DNA of 64,000 nt from Saccharum officinarum (Eukaryota; Streptophyta; Magnoliopsida; Poales; Poaceae): assembly GCA_020631735.1 (NCBI GenBank), contig CM036162.1, forward strand, positions 93,358,401-93,422,400, given 5' to 3'. Positions 21,202-33,576 of this stretch are shown here, piece after piece; positions within the stretch are counted from its first letter, which is position 1; each line of letters opens with the position of its first letter. Position numbers and translations under genes: made by a program. The notes beneath the pieces are model-generated. The model had not been told where the DNA came from. It searched no databases and was given only the letters and a program-made list of their open reading frames with translations.

Positions 21202-21360
21202 GAAAAGCCAGTCCGAGTGATCGATACTCAGGAACGAGTAACTAGAAGTAAAGTGGTTAAGTGGTATAAAGTGATGTGGAGTAATCAGGGAAGTGAGAGT
21301 GATGCTACGTGGGAACGGGAGGACTATTTGCGGGATGGTTATAAGGAATTCTATGAGAAA
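21202..21360 (+). pseudogene. C-terminal chromodomain of the integrase
   Basis: Residues about 111-163 of the last pol frame read as a chromodomain: PVRVIDTQERVTR, KVVKWYKVMW, then ATWEREDYLRDGYKEFY, ending shortly before the PPT. The WYKVMW and TWE positions correspond to the aromatic-rich region of the fold, while the first cage aromatic (usually Tyr) is a Val or Ile here, as I remember for many Tekay-type chromodomains. Family knowledge: chromovirus chromodomains guide integration to heterochromatin, in tested cases through H3K9 methylation. This is the module most relevant to the H3-like ORF of the same element. Confidence 0.85.
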
Positions 21361-21396
21361 TGGTACGCTTTCCAAATCTCGGGACGAGATTTTTAT

Positions 21397-21409
21397 AAGG
21401 GGGGAGGGC
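21397..21409 (+). promoter_or_regulatory. Polypurine tract
   Basis: AAGGGGGGAGGGC sits immediately before the TGTAACACTTC start of the 3' LTR. It is the expected plus-strand primer and lies inside the last codons of pol. Confidence 0.85.
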
Positions 21410-24400
21410 TGTAACACTTCAAGTGTTTAGCTCCATAATTGCATTGCATTTGCATTGCATAAGCATAAGCATGCATCATTCATGTTGTTATTTTATGTGA
21501 TGCAACACATGTAAGTATTCTAGGGTTTGTTTGATTTATTTCATGAAGTACTTGATAGTTGGTGTAACAAAAAGGTAAGGTAGCCAATCATGACCTACAA
21601 CACCTCAGTTATACTTAGGGTAACATTTGGAACAAAGTTCATGTTGACCAAAATTACAAATTGCCCTCCAAGAAAAGTTTGACCACCATTTGCCCTAGAG
21701 TGCTCTAGTTTGACCAATTAAAAAGTCTAGTTTAGAGATCTTGCATGGAGGAGCAACCTTAAGCAAAGTTGTAGAGAATTTCATAAGGAACAAAAGTTCT
21801 AATATGGCCATCTCATGAAAATGATCAGAACATGCTCAAAAATGGCCCACAAGTCAGCTTGAGTGGTGATCAACACTTAGAAAAATTCTAAGTCTGGAAA
21901 TTGGACTTTTCAGTTTCACTGTACCTCACTTTAGCAACTTGTAACTCACAAACCAGGCCAAACCAGCCTTTGAGCCAATTGACAAAGTTGTTGTCCACAC
22001 GTAGCTCTACAACATTCAATATCACCATCACCTGGTTCTCAATAGTTTAGGAGATATAATGTCTTGAAGTTAGGGTTTCAGTCGGCTTTGATCTCTGAAA
22101 CTGCATTTCAGTTTCCAAGTACACTACTTTGGAGCCCTGTAGTTTCAAATCCAGGCCGAACCAGTCCAAACTCCAATTGACAAACTTGTAGCCCTCATGT
22201 AGCTCTACAATTTGGTATTGTCATCTTCTCTAATCGAGATGGATTAGGAGATAATCGCATCAAACTTGCTCTGTCAGTCGCTGAATGCCGGTTTCGTTTC
22301 AGTTTGTCAGACAGCGTCAGTGGCCGACCGGCCGCAGACCGTCGCCGCCGCGTGTCCTCCACGCGCCGCGCGCGACCTGGCGCCTTGGCCATGCCGAGCG
22401 CATAGAAGGCGCCGCTGCTGTCGTCCCGGCCCTACCGTCCATTTCCCCCCTCTTTCCTCTCTCGTCGGCAGAGCGGAGAAACCAAGCCGCCATTGCCGCC
22501 ACCCGCTCCGACGTGCTCGCAAGCGCTCGCCACCGCATCACCACCGGCCAAACTGCGTCTCTCCTCCTCCGCTTGAAGCCCGCTACCTCACCGTCCACTC
22601 CTCGCAGCCAACGCGCTTTGGTAGGGTCACATTTTCGTTTTCCTCCGCCGCGGTACCTCGCCGGAGTTCCTCCGCGCGACGGCTCTCCGTGGCCAGAGGT
22701 TTCTGGGCGTCTCTGTCGTCCCTTGTAGGTGCGTTAGGGTCGAGGTAGAATGGGGATGCTCATCGGGGTTAGGGTTGGGATGTCAGCTCACCGGCGGCGA
22801 GATTTCGCACCACCGTGCCGGTGGTCCGCCATGCCCGACGGCGAGCACCTTGCCGTGGCTCTGCCGCCCCCCGTTCTTGCCACCAAACCGATGAGTTCGA
22901 TGACGTGGTCATGCTCATACGTCCAATTGTCGGCCGGCTCACCGACGGCGAGCTTCGGCGACCACAGCTCCGCCTCCGCCTCTCTCTCTCTGACCGGTGG
23001 GGCCACTGGTCAGTCGCACGCGCGCGCGGGCGGAGCCGTAGCAGGCCGCGCGCGGGAGCAGGCCACACCACGAGTTTTGGCCGCGTTTTTCCGGGCCGGC
23101 CCAGTCATCCGAAAGGAAATTTATTTTTATTATTTTGTCACTGATTTTTGTACAAGTTGAAAAAAATATAGATCTAGGGTTTTAATGATCCAAAAATCAT
23201 GAGATAAATTTTGTTAGGGTCTACATGATGTGTAGTATTTTTAGAAAAATATAAATCTGGTATGTGGTGTTTGTTTTCTGGGATATTTAATAGGTCTTTG
23301 AAATGTGTTTTAAATCACATGCAAACTTGTTTAAATTATATCTTGAGTTTCAGTGTTCCAAAAATATGAAATTTGGTGGGTAGGTTACTCTATGCTAGCC
23401 CTAGCTCTGGTAAAAATTTGGGCATCAGTGCTTAAGTACTTTTCAAGTTATAATGCTATCTTGTTATTCTAGAAAATTTAAATGAATTTTTGTAATTTTT
23501 CTACATGTGCAATGTTCATATAACTTTTTGGAGACTGTCTTGGTACCTTAAAGTGTCTAAGAAAAATATGAAATCTGTTGTTTGACACTTTTTAATAGGG
23601 TTTCCTATTTATGCAAAAATCAGCCTTATTAGCTTGTGGATTTTGTTCAGTAAGTTCCTGTGAATAAATTTAGTTCAAATTTTTACAGTAGCCTCTTTTT
23701 GGGTCAGAGAGTCTCCTGTAATTTTTGTAGACTTTTAGGAGCAGTTTACATATATGTTTGAAATTCCACTTAATTACTTAAGTAAATTAAGAAATGGGTT
23801 TAAATAAATATTCTAGGTGGACACACCTTACTTTCTGGTGTTTTGTGATATTTGTGAACTTGTAGTAACATTAGTTTGGTCTTAGAGAATGTTTGCCACA
23901 TAAATAAATATTTAATCTTGCAATTTTAGGTTTTCTGGACAGCTGGTAGTAATTCTAGGTTTGACCTTTGGTAAAGGTGTTTGCTGGAAAACTTGTGAAT
24001 ACCAAAGTTGTAGTAAACTTGATAAACTAGCTTGTGTCAAAATTTGGGAGCATTTAGCTTAGTAGTTTGGAGTTATTGCTGTTTTAAGTAACAGTCCAGA
24101 ATGGCTGCTCTCTGTTTAGAGAGGACAGATTCTGGAACTTGTGAAGTTTAACATGGAAAACTTAGGAGTTGGGAGTTGAGGTCTGAAAATGAATTGTAGT
24201 ACATTTCTTAGGCTTTCCAAATTGTCTTAAATCATATCTTTTGGAATTGTAAATCTCCAGTTGTGATAAAAACAAGTGGCTGCTGTCCATAATGCTTACT
24301 GTGGTGTTTTGCTGATTGATATGGTGTAATATCCTAAGACATGCTACTTTTGTAATTGTTAGGTGTTAGGGCCTTAACTGAGGATGAGCAGCTTTATCTT

Positions 24401-26223
24401 AGGTTAAGTAGATTAGGTGAGTACTTCTCTACTGGAGAAGAGATTTGCACGTACTAGTAAAATAACTTGAATAGAGTATTTTATTCTGAAATGCATTTCA
24501 TTCCGAGCATGTTGCACCCATTTATGCATCCATTATATTTATTGTGCATTCATGCAATAGGTGCACCGGAGGGGATAACACTCCTCGAGTTCGAGCCAGT
24601 GATCCGGAGGAGATCCAGGACCAGCCAGAGGATCCAGCGGAACCAGTCGGCGGAGAAGACGTCGTTGAAGGCTTGCCCGAGTGTCCTGACCACCGGCCCT
24701 CGACCTTTCTAAAAGGCAAGCCCCGGTGCATGCTGAACCTACTGATTTATAAATTAATCTTGAGTACTTTTAATTGTTTACTGCATTAAGTTGTAGGAGT
24801 TATATGAAAACACTTGTTGCATTATACCTGTCCTTGTCCAGATATCGTACTTAATCCTATAATAGGTTTAGGCACGTGTCAATGCTTAGCCCTGCTTAGT
24901 ACGGTAGAAGTCGGGTGATTTCCGGTCATCCGCGAGATGTAGGAAGGAGTCACGAGTGGCTTTATGGCTATCGTGGATGGAACCATGCTTAAAAATGAAA
25001 TTTGAGACCGGGCGAGAGTTCGATAGTACAGCCGCAAGACACTTCACGTCTTGGGTGTGGAGCTATGCCCGTCTGAGTCATTTAAGGACCGATTCGCTGT
25101 ACGTCCTTGAGTCATGTTGAACGCAGTCTAACACTTAGTTGGTCGGATAAGTCGTTCCGACCGCGAAGTCGAGTAGTATGGTTCAGGCCGGGAATCGAAT
25201 GGTAGGTTGCATCTTGGAGGAGAGAAAGGATGTGCTTGGGGACATTGGCGTGAGACCAAGGGGGGGTTAGAGTCCCTATCACCTGGCAGAGTGTCGCCCT
25301 TGGGGACGCGACATTATTCGGACCCGCGATTCCTGAACTGTACAAAAGATGACCTGAGCAGCCCTCGCCAGGCGTGACTCGGTGAGTGTTAGAAATACCC
25401 CTCCAGCTGGATAGGAATTCGATTCGAATCGCCGTCGCTCCCGGTTAGTGAGCACTTGACTTGAGCAGCGGCAACGTAGATCTCATTAAATAAACTGGTG
25501 GTTAAGGGAATGATACAAAGTTGCCACAATTCATACCTGCTCTGGATATAATGATGATAATTGTTTGATTATAATCAAGTGCATGTTTAGTACAGGTGCT
25601 AAGATAGATGACAGGTAAATGCTAAAAATAATTGCTAGTACAGGTTATAAGAGTTTCAATTACTTATGCCTTTATGCAAAATGTTATGTCAGCTAGCCTC
25701 TTGTGTAAGCCTTGCATAATCCTTGGTGTCATCTTATTTCTGGTTTTCGACGGGTAAGTCTAGCTGAGTACATTCCAGTACTCAGGGTTTATTCCCCCCT
25801 GTTGCAGATGATATGCTCTATCAAGGCTTCTGCAAGACGTGTCTCCACCCTGCGGGTGACGAAGACTAGATCACTAGGGCGTGATCATCTTTTATGTACT
25901 TTCCTCATGCTTTTGCGGGTTGTTGATCATCCAGACTGGCAGTATTTAATTAACTAGTGTGTGTTATGCTTCCGCTACTTTCAAACTTGGTTTGTAATAT
26001 TTGCGACTCCGTGTGTGTGTAAACTTATTTCGGAACTACTTGTGAAATGTAACGTATGATGTTGAATGTTGAATGATGCGATCCTGGTTGTAAGCGAGTT
26101 GGTTTGAAATCCTTCGTGGTTTCGATTGACTACCGGGATTATATGGGCTCAAGTTCGAAAATTTGAGCGCTTCGGTGCTTGTTTTTGTACTTGTGCTCTT
26201 ATAATTTGGTCGGTTCTGTTACA
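21410..26223 (+). repeat. 3' LTR of the Tekay-like element, 4814 bp
   Basis: Starts TGTAACACTTCAAG after the PPT and ends GGTTCTGTTACA, the same end as the 5' LTR before the PBS. Terminal TGTAACA/TGTTACA forms a perfect inverted repeat. Internal layout: AT-rich 5' section with AAAGTTGTAG and TAGCTCTACAA words (21640-22260), GC-rich island (22280-23110), long AT-rich middle, GC-rich patch near 24570-24720, and the donor/hairpin block at 25754. Length is at the large end for plant gypsy LTRs. Confidence 0.92.
22280..23110. other. GC- and CpG-rich island within the 3' LTR
   Basis: About 830 bp of strongly GC-rich sequence, open in several frames on both strands, lies between AT-rich LTR segments. 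No protein is recognisable in any frame. Solo LTRs A (about 5985-7000) and B (about 32380-33070) have similar islands at comparable places, so it is a family feature, perhaps promoter-related, rather than a chance insertion. Confidence 0.6.
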
Positions 26224-28917
26224 ATTAGTTCATAATTACATCAGAGTGAGCAACCTATGCCATGGAGGTGAAATGGCTTGGATATGTTGCAAGGTTCACA
26301 CATGTGATGAAGGAACTCATTGCATATGAGACCAGAGGCGGAACCAGCGATTTTGATTAAGGTGGGCTGGACAAATGTGATCGTATTTTTTAGTGTGATA
26401 AAATATACATAATTATATGTTTCAACAAATTTTCGAAAAAATATACACTATTTCTAACCAAAATCATCATATTTTAGTAAAAAATGGGTGAAATTAATAT
26501 TTTTGTGCTATAAATACAAATATTTATATAGGTATTTAAATGAATTTACTGTGCTTGGAGGGGGGCCACGGCCCCTGCTAGCCCCCTGGTTTCGCCTTTG
26601 TATGAGACATGACATGGAGTCATGTGACTAAGGTAGAGAATATCAAGACAAGACTTGGCTTGATGGATCGGTTGCAAGCGTGAAAAGCAAGTTGGAGGCT
26701 TTGGAGCGATGGATCATGTGGCGGTGAAGCTTGAGCAAGACTTAGCGCCGATGGACAAAGGCAACGGTGAAAAGCAAGTGAGGTTAAGATCGATGAACCA
26801 ACAAGGTCACGTGATGATATGAAGTGGATCATATCATTTGCGATATGGTTGGTGCATATGTTGCATCAACACCGGAGGAGATGAAATAGAATGTGCAAGG
26901 TAAAGGTATAACCTATAGGGCATTTTATTTCACCGGTCATAGGTGTGTAGAGAAGTTTATAACCGGGTTTAGGATAGATGGCCGTACTATCAAGAGGGGG
27001 CAAACTTATTTGCATATAGGTCATCTAGTGCCACTCGAGTGATCTAACTTTGCATCATTGCTAGGATCAAGTGGCGTGGCAAGTTGAGTGGTTAACTCCT
27101 TAAAAATGTTAGTGGAAAGCTAACACACATGCACAAGTTGGTGAACACTAGTGGTGTTGGCACATTTGCAAAGGAGAAGAAGTTAGAGTTGATGTGGATC
27201 AACTCGGTGAAGAAAAGGAGGCAAAACAGGTCACTAGAAGTGAACGGACTTTGCGCAGCGCAGCGACCGGACAATGGCTGGTGAGTCCGGTCATGTGTTC
27301 CAGAGAAGGGCATGGCTCTAGTAATTGATTGGACACTGAACAATGTTGACCAGACACGCAAGGCCAGTGTCCAGTCATGGGTGACGTACGCTGATGTCTT
27401 GGCGTGAGGAGCGGCAGTGATGCATGGCAGGCAGAGAAGGACCGGACTCGGGCACTGAGTTCGGTCATGACTAACCTGACGTGTCCGGTCACAAAACAGA
27501 GGCTCGAGGAGCTCTCTAGAAATGATCAGACTCTGGTGGTGGAGCATCAGGTCATGTCTTAGAGGCGCATCTAGTTAGGTGCTGGCCGAGAGAAGGCGCG
27601 CGTGATCTGACGCGACATGACAACGTCAGGTTGGGGCTCGGCGTGTCCGGTCATCACTTGACCGTTGGTGCGTGGCTACCGACCGTTGGGATCGAGCGGC
27701 CCTGGTTGAATCCTGGCAACACGTGGTTGGCTAGGAGTGACCAAACACAGGGCCTAGCGCGTCTGGTCATCATGACAGGCACATCCGGTCGCTGCGTTTT
27801 CAACCCAATGAAGGGGTAATGGCTCTTTTGAGCCTTGGGGTTATAAATAGAAGTGGTGGCTGACCTTGGGCTAGTAGCTGAGCACCCTCACGCCTATGTG
27901 GCTTGTGTAGGAGTGCTTGGGAGCCCTCTAACTCACTTATTCTTGCAAGAGTGTGATCCGATTATGAGTGAGTGATTCTAGTGTGTTGCATTATGAGATT
28001 GCATCGAGTGACACTAGGTGTTCGAGTTGCAAGCCAGTGGTGCTTGTTACTCTTAGAGGTTGCCACCTCTTAGATGGCTTGGTGGTGAGTTCTCCATCAT
28101 GAAGCATGCAAGAAGATTGTGCGGTGCTCTAGAGAAGGATTTTGTGAGGGGTACCGTGCTCACCCTACGAGAGCCGCAAAGAGCAACATTAGTAGAGCAT
28201 GTCATTGAGCTACCCTCACTTGTGGGTAGGTTCTTGCGGTGCCCGACGTGCGGGCTTGGCGGGTGATGCTAATTGGCCGCCGAACCACCAAGTGAGCGGT
28301 CGACACAATGGGGACTAGCGTATTGACAAATACGTGAACCTCAGAAGAAAAATCATCTTCCTATTGGTTTGCAATTCCCCAACACAAGCTTGCACTTACA
28401 TTCTTTACATTGTGCTTGTGTAGTTGCTCTTGTAATTAGTTAGCTTATGTAGCTTGCTAGTTACCTTATTTGCTTGTGTAGCATAGAAGTAGCTCCCTTG
28501 CGTGGCTAATTTAGTTTTAGTAACCTTGTTAGTTACTTTGCTTAGTTTTTGTAGCTAAGTAATTTGCGCTCTCTAATTTGGCTTGTGTGGCCTTGTTATT
28601 GAGCATTGCTAGTGAGCTTAGGTGGCTTTGTGCTTTTTGCTGACTAGCTTGTGTTGGAGCTCCCCCTGTCGTGTGAAGTACTAGTTGCATAGGTTTGTGT
28701 GACCGTGCAAGCGAGATTAGTTAGGTGAGCTCTAGCTAACCCGGTACCTTTGTTGCCTAATTTGGATCCTTATAAGGTGTTTGTGAACTTAGATAGAGGG
28801 GTGTAGTCTTGGCTAAACCGATAGTTTTAATTCTGTATTTGTTTTGGTAAGCTGGCGCATTTATTTTTTTAGAAAGGACTATTCACCCCCTCTAGTCCGC
28901 CATCTTGACCCTACAGC
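26224..28917 (+). mobile_element. Truncated LTR copy of the GACCGGACGCG type, interrupted by a MITE
   Basis: From about 26275 the sequence aligns by eye with the LTR at 42917-44552 (CATGACATGGAGTCATGTG, GATCGATGAACCAA, GGCCGTACTATCAAGAGGG, CGAGTGGCGTGGCAAGTTG, AGTGTGTTGCATTATGAGATTGCATCG). It lacks the TGTGAAAGG start because the Tekay-like element inserted to its left. It ends with the CTATTCACCCCCTCTAGTC and CATCTTGACCCTACA type of terminus near 28917. The GACCGG repeats (27240-27800) have mostly lost CpG, so this copy is older than the one at 42917. Confidence 0.65.
26333..26600. mobile_element. hAT-type MITE, 268 bp, TSD TATGAGAC
   Basis: Begins CAGAGGCGGAACCAGC and ends CTGGTTTCGCCTTTG, an imperfect inverted repeat of about 15 bp. 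The 8 bp TATGAGAC stands on both sides (26325-26332 and 26601-26608), the TSD length of hAT elements. The interior is AT-rich and noncoding, with a GGGGGGCCACGGCCCC-like patch near the right end. It lies inside the truncated LTR; the LTR at 42917 lacks it at the homologous place (about 43040), which confirms insertion. Confidence 0.93.
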
Positions 28918-29480
28918 AATGCTGTCAACCACTCTTCCAATAGGGTCACGCACGGGGCATGACACGATGGGACAAATCCCCTCCATTGGCTTCAGGGGCT
29001 CGAGGGCTCTTGGGCCCGCTTGTCAGCTCCTCAAGCCGGATTCCTTCGCCACCTAGGAAGCCTCCAGATGGAGTACCTGGTGGAGGCCTGTCCAAGTCGA
29101 CAAAGCCAACTGTCAAAACATCAGAATAGGGCAGCTAGACGATGCCTATGGCTTCTATGGCTCAATGACAACACCAAGGTCCATCTGCACCACTATAACA
29201 CCCTCTTGGACTTTGGCGCACATGGACCGTAGACTACACTCCCCAAACCGTCATGTACCCGACCTACCTCAATATATAAGGGGAGGTTGAATCCTACAAA
29301 GGAGGAACAAAGGATGAACCTGGGAGAACAAATCATTTGAGTCCTCATGATAGAACAACTCGAGCTCTACACTAAGAGCAGAGCCACCCTAAGAGGAGTA
29401 CCCCAAGAGCTGCCTTGTATGATGTCGTTGTGTCAAATGAACACTTAATAGGCCATATGTTTACAGAAAATAAGAATCTA
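28918..29480. other. Unassigned LTR-like or intergenic sequence with a TATA-like site
   Basis: Contains CAATATATAAGGGGAGG near 29268, a convincing TATA context followed by text resembling the transcribed part of a retrotransposon LTR, but neither ends nor coding sequence can be recognised. Confidence 0.35.
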
Positions 29481-29802
29481 TAGATTTATCTGGCTCTTAC
29501 TAGTATGATAGGATAGTGTAGATTGCCATGCTATAGGACTCTGGTAGGAGTCGAGTGATTGTCTATCACTTGTGAGAGATAGAAATATATATTACTATCA
29601 TATTACTATCACATGGATTCAAGATGGATAATAATTAGTACCAAGAGGGAACATGAAAAATTGGATGTTGTAAATGTTGTGGATATTGTGGACATTGGTA
29701 GGTGCAACATAGCAGGTCCTAGTGCATCAGGGCCATGTTCTGGGTGCATGGTTTCCCGTTGTGTCAATTAAGGACCGTTCATTACCTAGACCATCTATCA
29801 AG
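29481..29802 (+). mobile_element. Left part of an old LTR interrupted by solo LTR B
   Basis: TAGGAGTCGAGTGATT and the following region resemble the TAGAAGTCGGGTGATTTCC region of the Tekay-like LTR (24905-24940) in the same orientation, but are much diverged. Its continuation is at 33577. The last five bases TCAAG are the target duplication of the inserted solo LTR. Confidence 0.45.
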
Positions 29803-32800
29803 TGTAGCAGAACCGACCAATTGCACGAAATTAACTGAGAAAATCACTCATCAAAGCAGACAATTTAGCAAACTTAAGCCCGTATAACCTGGTAGTCCGT
29901 GAAATCACAAAGGATTTCAAACCAACTCACATACCAGCCAAGATCGTAATTAAAGTTCACATCATAGATACATCGGAGTTTAAACATAGTTATTACAAAC
30001 CGAGTTCAAATAGAAAGTAGCGGAAGCAAGTTGTTTAAATCCACACACACTCACACGGAGTTCAAGTACAGTGCCAGCTGATGATCATCTCCAACAAAAG
30101 CATTAGGTTAGACGTAAGGAATGACCATTGCCCATGGTCCTAAGCATCACCCATCGCAGGATAAAGGCAATTGATATAGTAGCTGTAATACATCTGCCCA
30201 TCAGCAACAAGTGGGAACAAACCCTAAGTACGAGAAGGTACTCAGCCAGACTTACCCGACATAACCAAAAATAAAGTGACACCAAGGATTATGAAGGGCT
30301 TTATAGTAGGGTAGCTGACTCATTTGCAAAAAGGCATTTTTAACATTCCAAGAACCTTTTCCAAAAGCATTAGGCCAAGTTAAACATTATTAACCTGTCA
30401 ACTACATTTGCACCTATACTAGAGCAAGCATGTGATTAAGCAATTAATGATATCCAATGATCATTAACAACTTCCATAATGTTATATCCATTATAACTGT
30501 CTAAGTGTTCCATCAACATTACTACGATGAAGTAACTCAAGTCAAGTGTTCACTATCCAGTGAACGATGGCGATTCAAATCGATTATTAACCAGCTGGTA
30601 ATTTATTCCTCACACAAACCGCACTCACCCTCTAAAGTGAGATATTAGTCACCGAGTCAACTATTCAGGTAAAATCTCGAGTTTGCCAGGAACCACATGT
30701 ACCCGGGGGCCGACCGACTGCCTTTCGGTCTTATCATCGCGCCCCCGTGTCCTACCACACCTGCTCTGGTACAGTGCGCTGCGGGCAATCCACTCGGCCT
30801 GGATAATCTCCTAGCTTTGCGGTCGAAAGGTACGTTATTCGACCAGCTAAATGTAAGGCATGCGTTCAACATAACCCGAGGCCCAACAACGGTCTATGTC
30901 CTTAATCGACATAGATAGAAAGCACTATAGTCTAAAACCCTATAAGTCTTTGTCTGATCTCAACTTCAAATTAACACTTAGTTATACCATGACGACATCG
31001 TTGTCCGAGCAGATCCAGGTAACCACCTATAGCTCGCAGGTGACAGGAAATCACCCGACTTCTACCGGTCTTAGCTAGCTAAGCATTGACTCGACTGCGA
31101 ATACCAGGGTAACAGGATATAGTATAACAAAGGTAAACAAGGTATAATGCAGCAACAGTTGCAGACAACTCCTGAACGTAATGCATCAATTAAAGTAAAG
31201 CATTAATTAATAATTGCAAACCGAGGGAGAAAATGCCCGGGGCTTGCCTCTCTCGAAGGAGCTCGGGCGGTGAACGGGGCACTCCGAAAGTTCCTCACCG
31301 TCCTCCTCGTCTGCTTCGGTCACTTCTTGCGGCTGCACCTCGAGCTGCTCCTCGGGCTCCTCGGGTATGACTAATGGATTCTCTGTTTGTGATCCTGTAT
31401 GATGCAGGTGCATAAGTGCTTATGCAAAAGGTGCATCGATGAAATGCACATAATGAATATGCTTGCATGCAAGGTAGATGAGCATGATTTGCTTTAATGG
31501 GTAGAGTATAGTACAATTTTCATACAAGGTAGTCCACATCATCCAAGAACATGTACTACAAGTGCATGTCATCTACTGCATTCTCTTCGACTACTAACAT
31601 GCTCAGTCAACACATCTCAGTGAATGCTTCAAAGATACACCAAAGCTTCACTAATTCCTTAATCATTCATAAAGCAAGATTTCATTAACCCTAATTAGCA
31701 CTAGGTTTGAATAGCAACATCTATTTTCATAGCCTAGAAAAATCTTAGAAAATTACCATAGCACAGTACTACTCTAAGTAGATTACCATCAAATTTTCAT
31801 GGAATTTGGATAAGGGGAATAGCCCACACAAAAATAACAAGCTAGGGCCTAAATATGAGCATAAAAATACTTTGTATTATGAAAAGTATCAAACAATAGA
31901 TTTAGCATTTTTCCTAGGTTCTACATAGTAAATAATCATTGTACAAAAGTTATCACATACATGTTTTATATAAATTTTGCTCTCTAGCAAAAATAACAAA
32001 AATCAGCCATTAAAGGCACTTGAACTACACATCATAATTTTTCTACAGAACATGCATGACATATATTTTTCCTAGAAAGTACATTACACAAGAAGATTAA
32101 CAAAATTGGAACCATATTTTTCTGAGCTTTCTATGATTTATTATGCATTTCTCAAGAAAATAGTAATTTCAATGATTAAATAAAACTCCATAGAAAAGTG
32201 TCACAAATTCAACATGCCATATTTTTAAACCATAGATCTACTCCTAAGAAGTCTACCAAAATTTGTTTCACAATTTTTGGAGCCAAAATGAGCAAGTTAT
32301 GATTTTCCAAAGCATTTACATAAATTCTGAAAAATATTTTTCAATTTCTTTTTAAAAATCAGCCGCAGAAAATGCTGAGTGCACCCGGTGCAGTGCACCC
32401 GCTGTCGCTGGCAGCTAGGGTCCGCAGGTGAACCGGGCCCACCCGACAGTCGCACACCCCGGGGGGAGTTGACTGGCCGGGATCTCAGCGTCGGCGAGGT
32501 CTCCGGCGGTGAGGTCTTCACCGTAGCACTCTACTCCTCGAGGCGGACCTAGCAGACATCCTAGATCAGTCAAGGAGGCAAGGGAGCGAGCTCGCCGTCG
32601 CCAATGGCGGAACGGCGGCCGAGCACCTCCGGCCAAGAGACGGCACGGGGAGAGGTGCATGAGCACCGGGGAAGCAAGGTGAACGGAATGCACGCATGAA
32701 GGGAGGAAAAGGGGGAGCAGAAGGTCGGCGTCCACGAAGCGATGTTCTCCGGTGAGCTCGGTCGGGGACTTCAGCGAGCAATTCCCGCGTAGGAAAAACT

Positions 32801-33576
32801 TACCACGGGCAAAGGAGGCGAGCGTGGGATGCGCAAGAAGGAGGCGGAGCTCGGAGCAAGACAGAGAGGCTTGCGGTGAGCTGGGGTGGCCGGAAAGGGC
32901 GTCTCCAGCGAGCAGCTGCGCGACGGTGGCAGAGGGGAAGCGCTCGGCTGCGCTGCGGCTGTGGAGAAGCGAAAGGGGAGAGTAAGGAGTGAGCCGAGAG
33001 GCAGACGTGGTGCGGAAGGAGTAGGCGGGCGCGTGGGGCGCGGAGGCCGAAAGGGAGGCGGTGTCTCGTTAGGTGAGAAATTGATTTTCCAAATTTAATT
33101 TTCAAACAAATTTTAAATAACAATTTTCAAATCTCATTTTGAGCAAGAAAATGACCTTTTCTAGAAATGGCCCAAAAATGAAAGTTGCTTAGAATTTAAT
33201 CCTCTACAACTTTGCTTTAGGGACCAACTAAAAATTCTGCCTAGATTTTGAATTGAGATGAAAAAGCTAAATATGGAGGGTTTTTTTACTATTTTCAATA
33301 ATATTTTTAAAAGTATATTTTTCCAAAAGTTTGAATACATACTTTGCTCCAAATTGCATGATAATTATTTCTAAGTGATTTGCATTTAAAACCTAACATG
33401 TTCCATTGATCTAGCTAGCATAATTAGGGCAAAAATAAACTAAACAAGTGTATGCAACATTCACGTTTCATAGAAATGTTTCATTCATTATTTCATGCGA
33501 TGATAATGGATGCATAACAATGCTTATGCTCATGTTTTGCAGGTGCTAAATGCATGCGTAACACCGGGGTGTTACA
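29803..33576 (-). mobile_element. Solo LTR B, Tekay-like family, 3774 bp, TSD TCAAG
   Basis: On the plus strand it starts TGTAGCAGAACC and ends GGGGTGTTACA; on the minus strand it has the family termini TGTAACACCCC and GGTTCTGCTACA. TCAAG flanks both ends (29798-29802 and 33577-33581). It shares with the 21410-26223 LTR, in reverse, GGATTTCAAACCAACTC, the GTCGGGTAAGTCT donor (about 30254), the GAGTAC-type hairpin, and a GC-rich island (about 32380-33070). No internal coding region remains. ORFs over the island are not recognisable as proteins. Confidence 0.9.

Larger units (their letters stand above)
13746..26223 (+). mobile_element. Tekay-like Ty3/gypsy chromovirus, 5' LTR truncated by gap
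   Basis: Order on the plus strand: partial 5' LTR (13746-15026), PBS (15029-15041), extra H3-tail-like ORF (15798-16408), gag (17059-18045), protease, RT, RNase H, integrase and chromodomain (to about 21414), PPT (21397-21409), 3' LTR (21410-26223). LTR ends are TGTAACA and TGTTACA. The integrase is last and ends in a chromodomain, which places the element among chromoviruses. The tRNA-Met-like PBS, large LTRs and domain text fit the Tekay/Del group as I remember it. Coding is interrupted by many one-base indels, a CAA-to-TAA type stop near 18291 and one internal deletion in integrase (near 20720). The first bases after the 3' LTR are ATTAG; the matching left target duplication is lost in the gap. 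Confidence 0.92.

Noticed and set aside
22266..23160. Long ORFs on both strands in the 3' LTR
   Set aside because: Same reason: a GC-rich LTR island, not coding.
32297..33123. Pro/Arg-rich ORFs in solo LTR B
   Set aside because: The GC-rich island of the LTR explains them.
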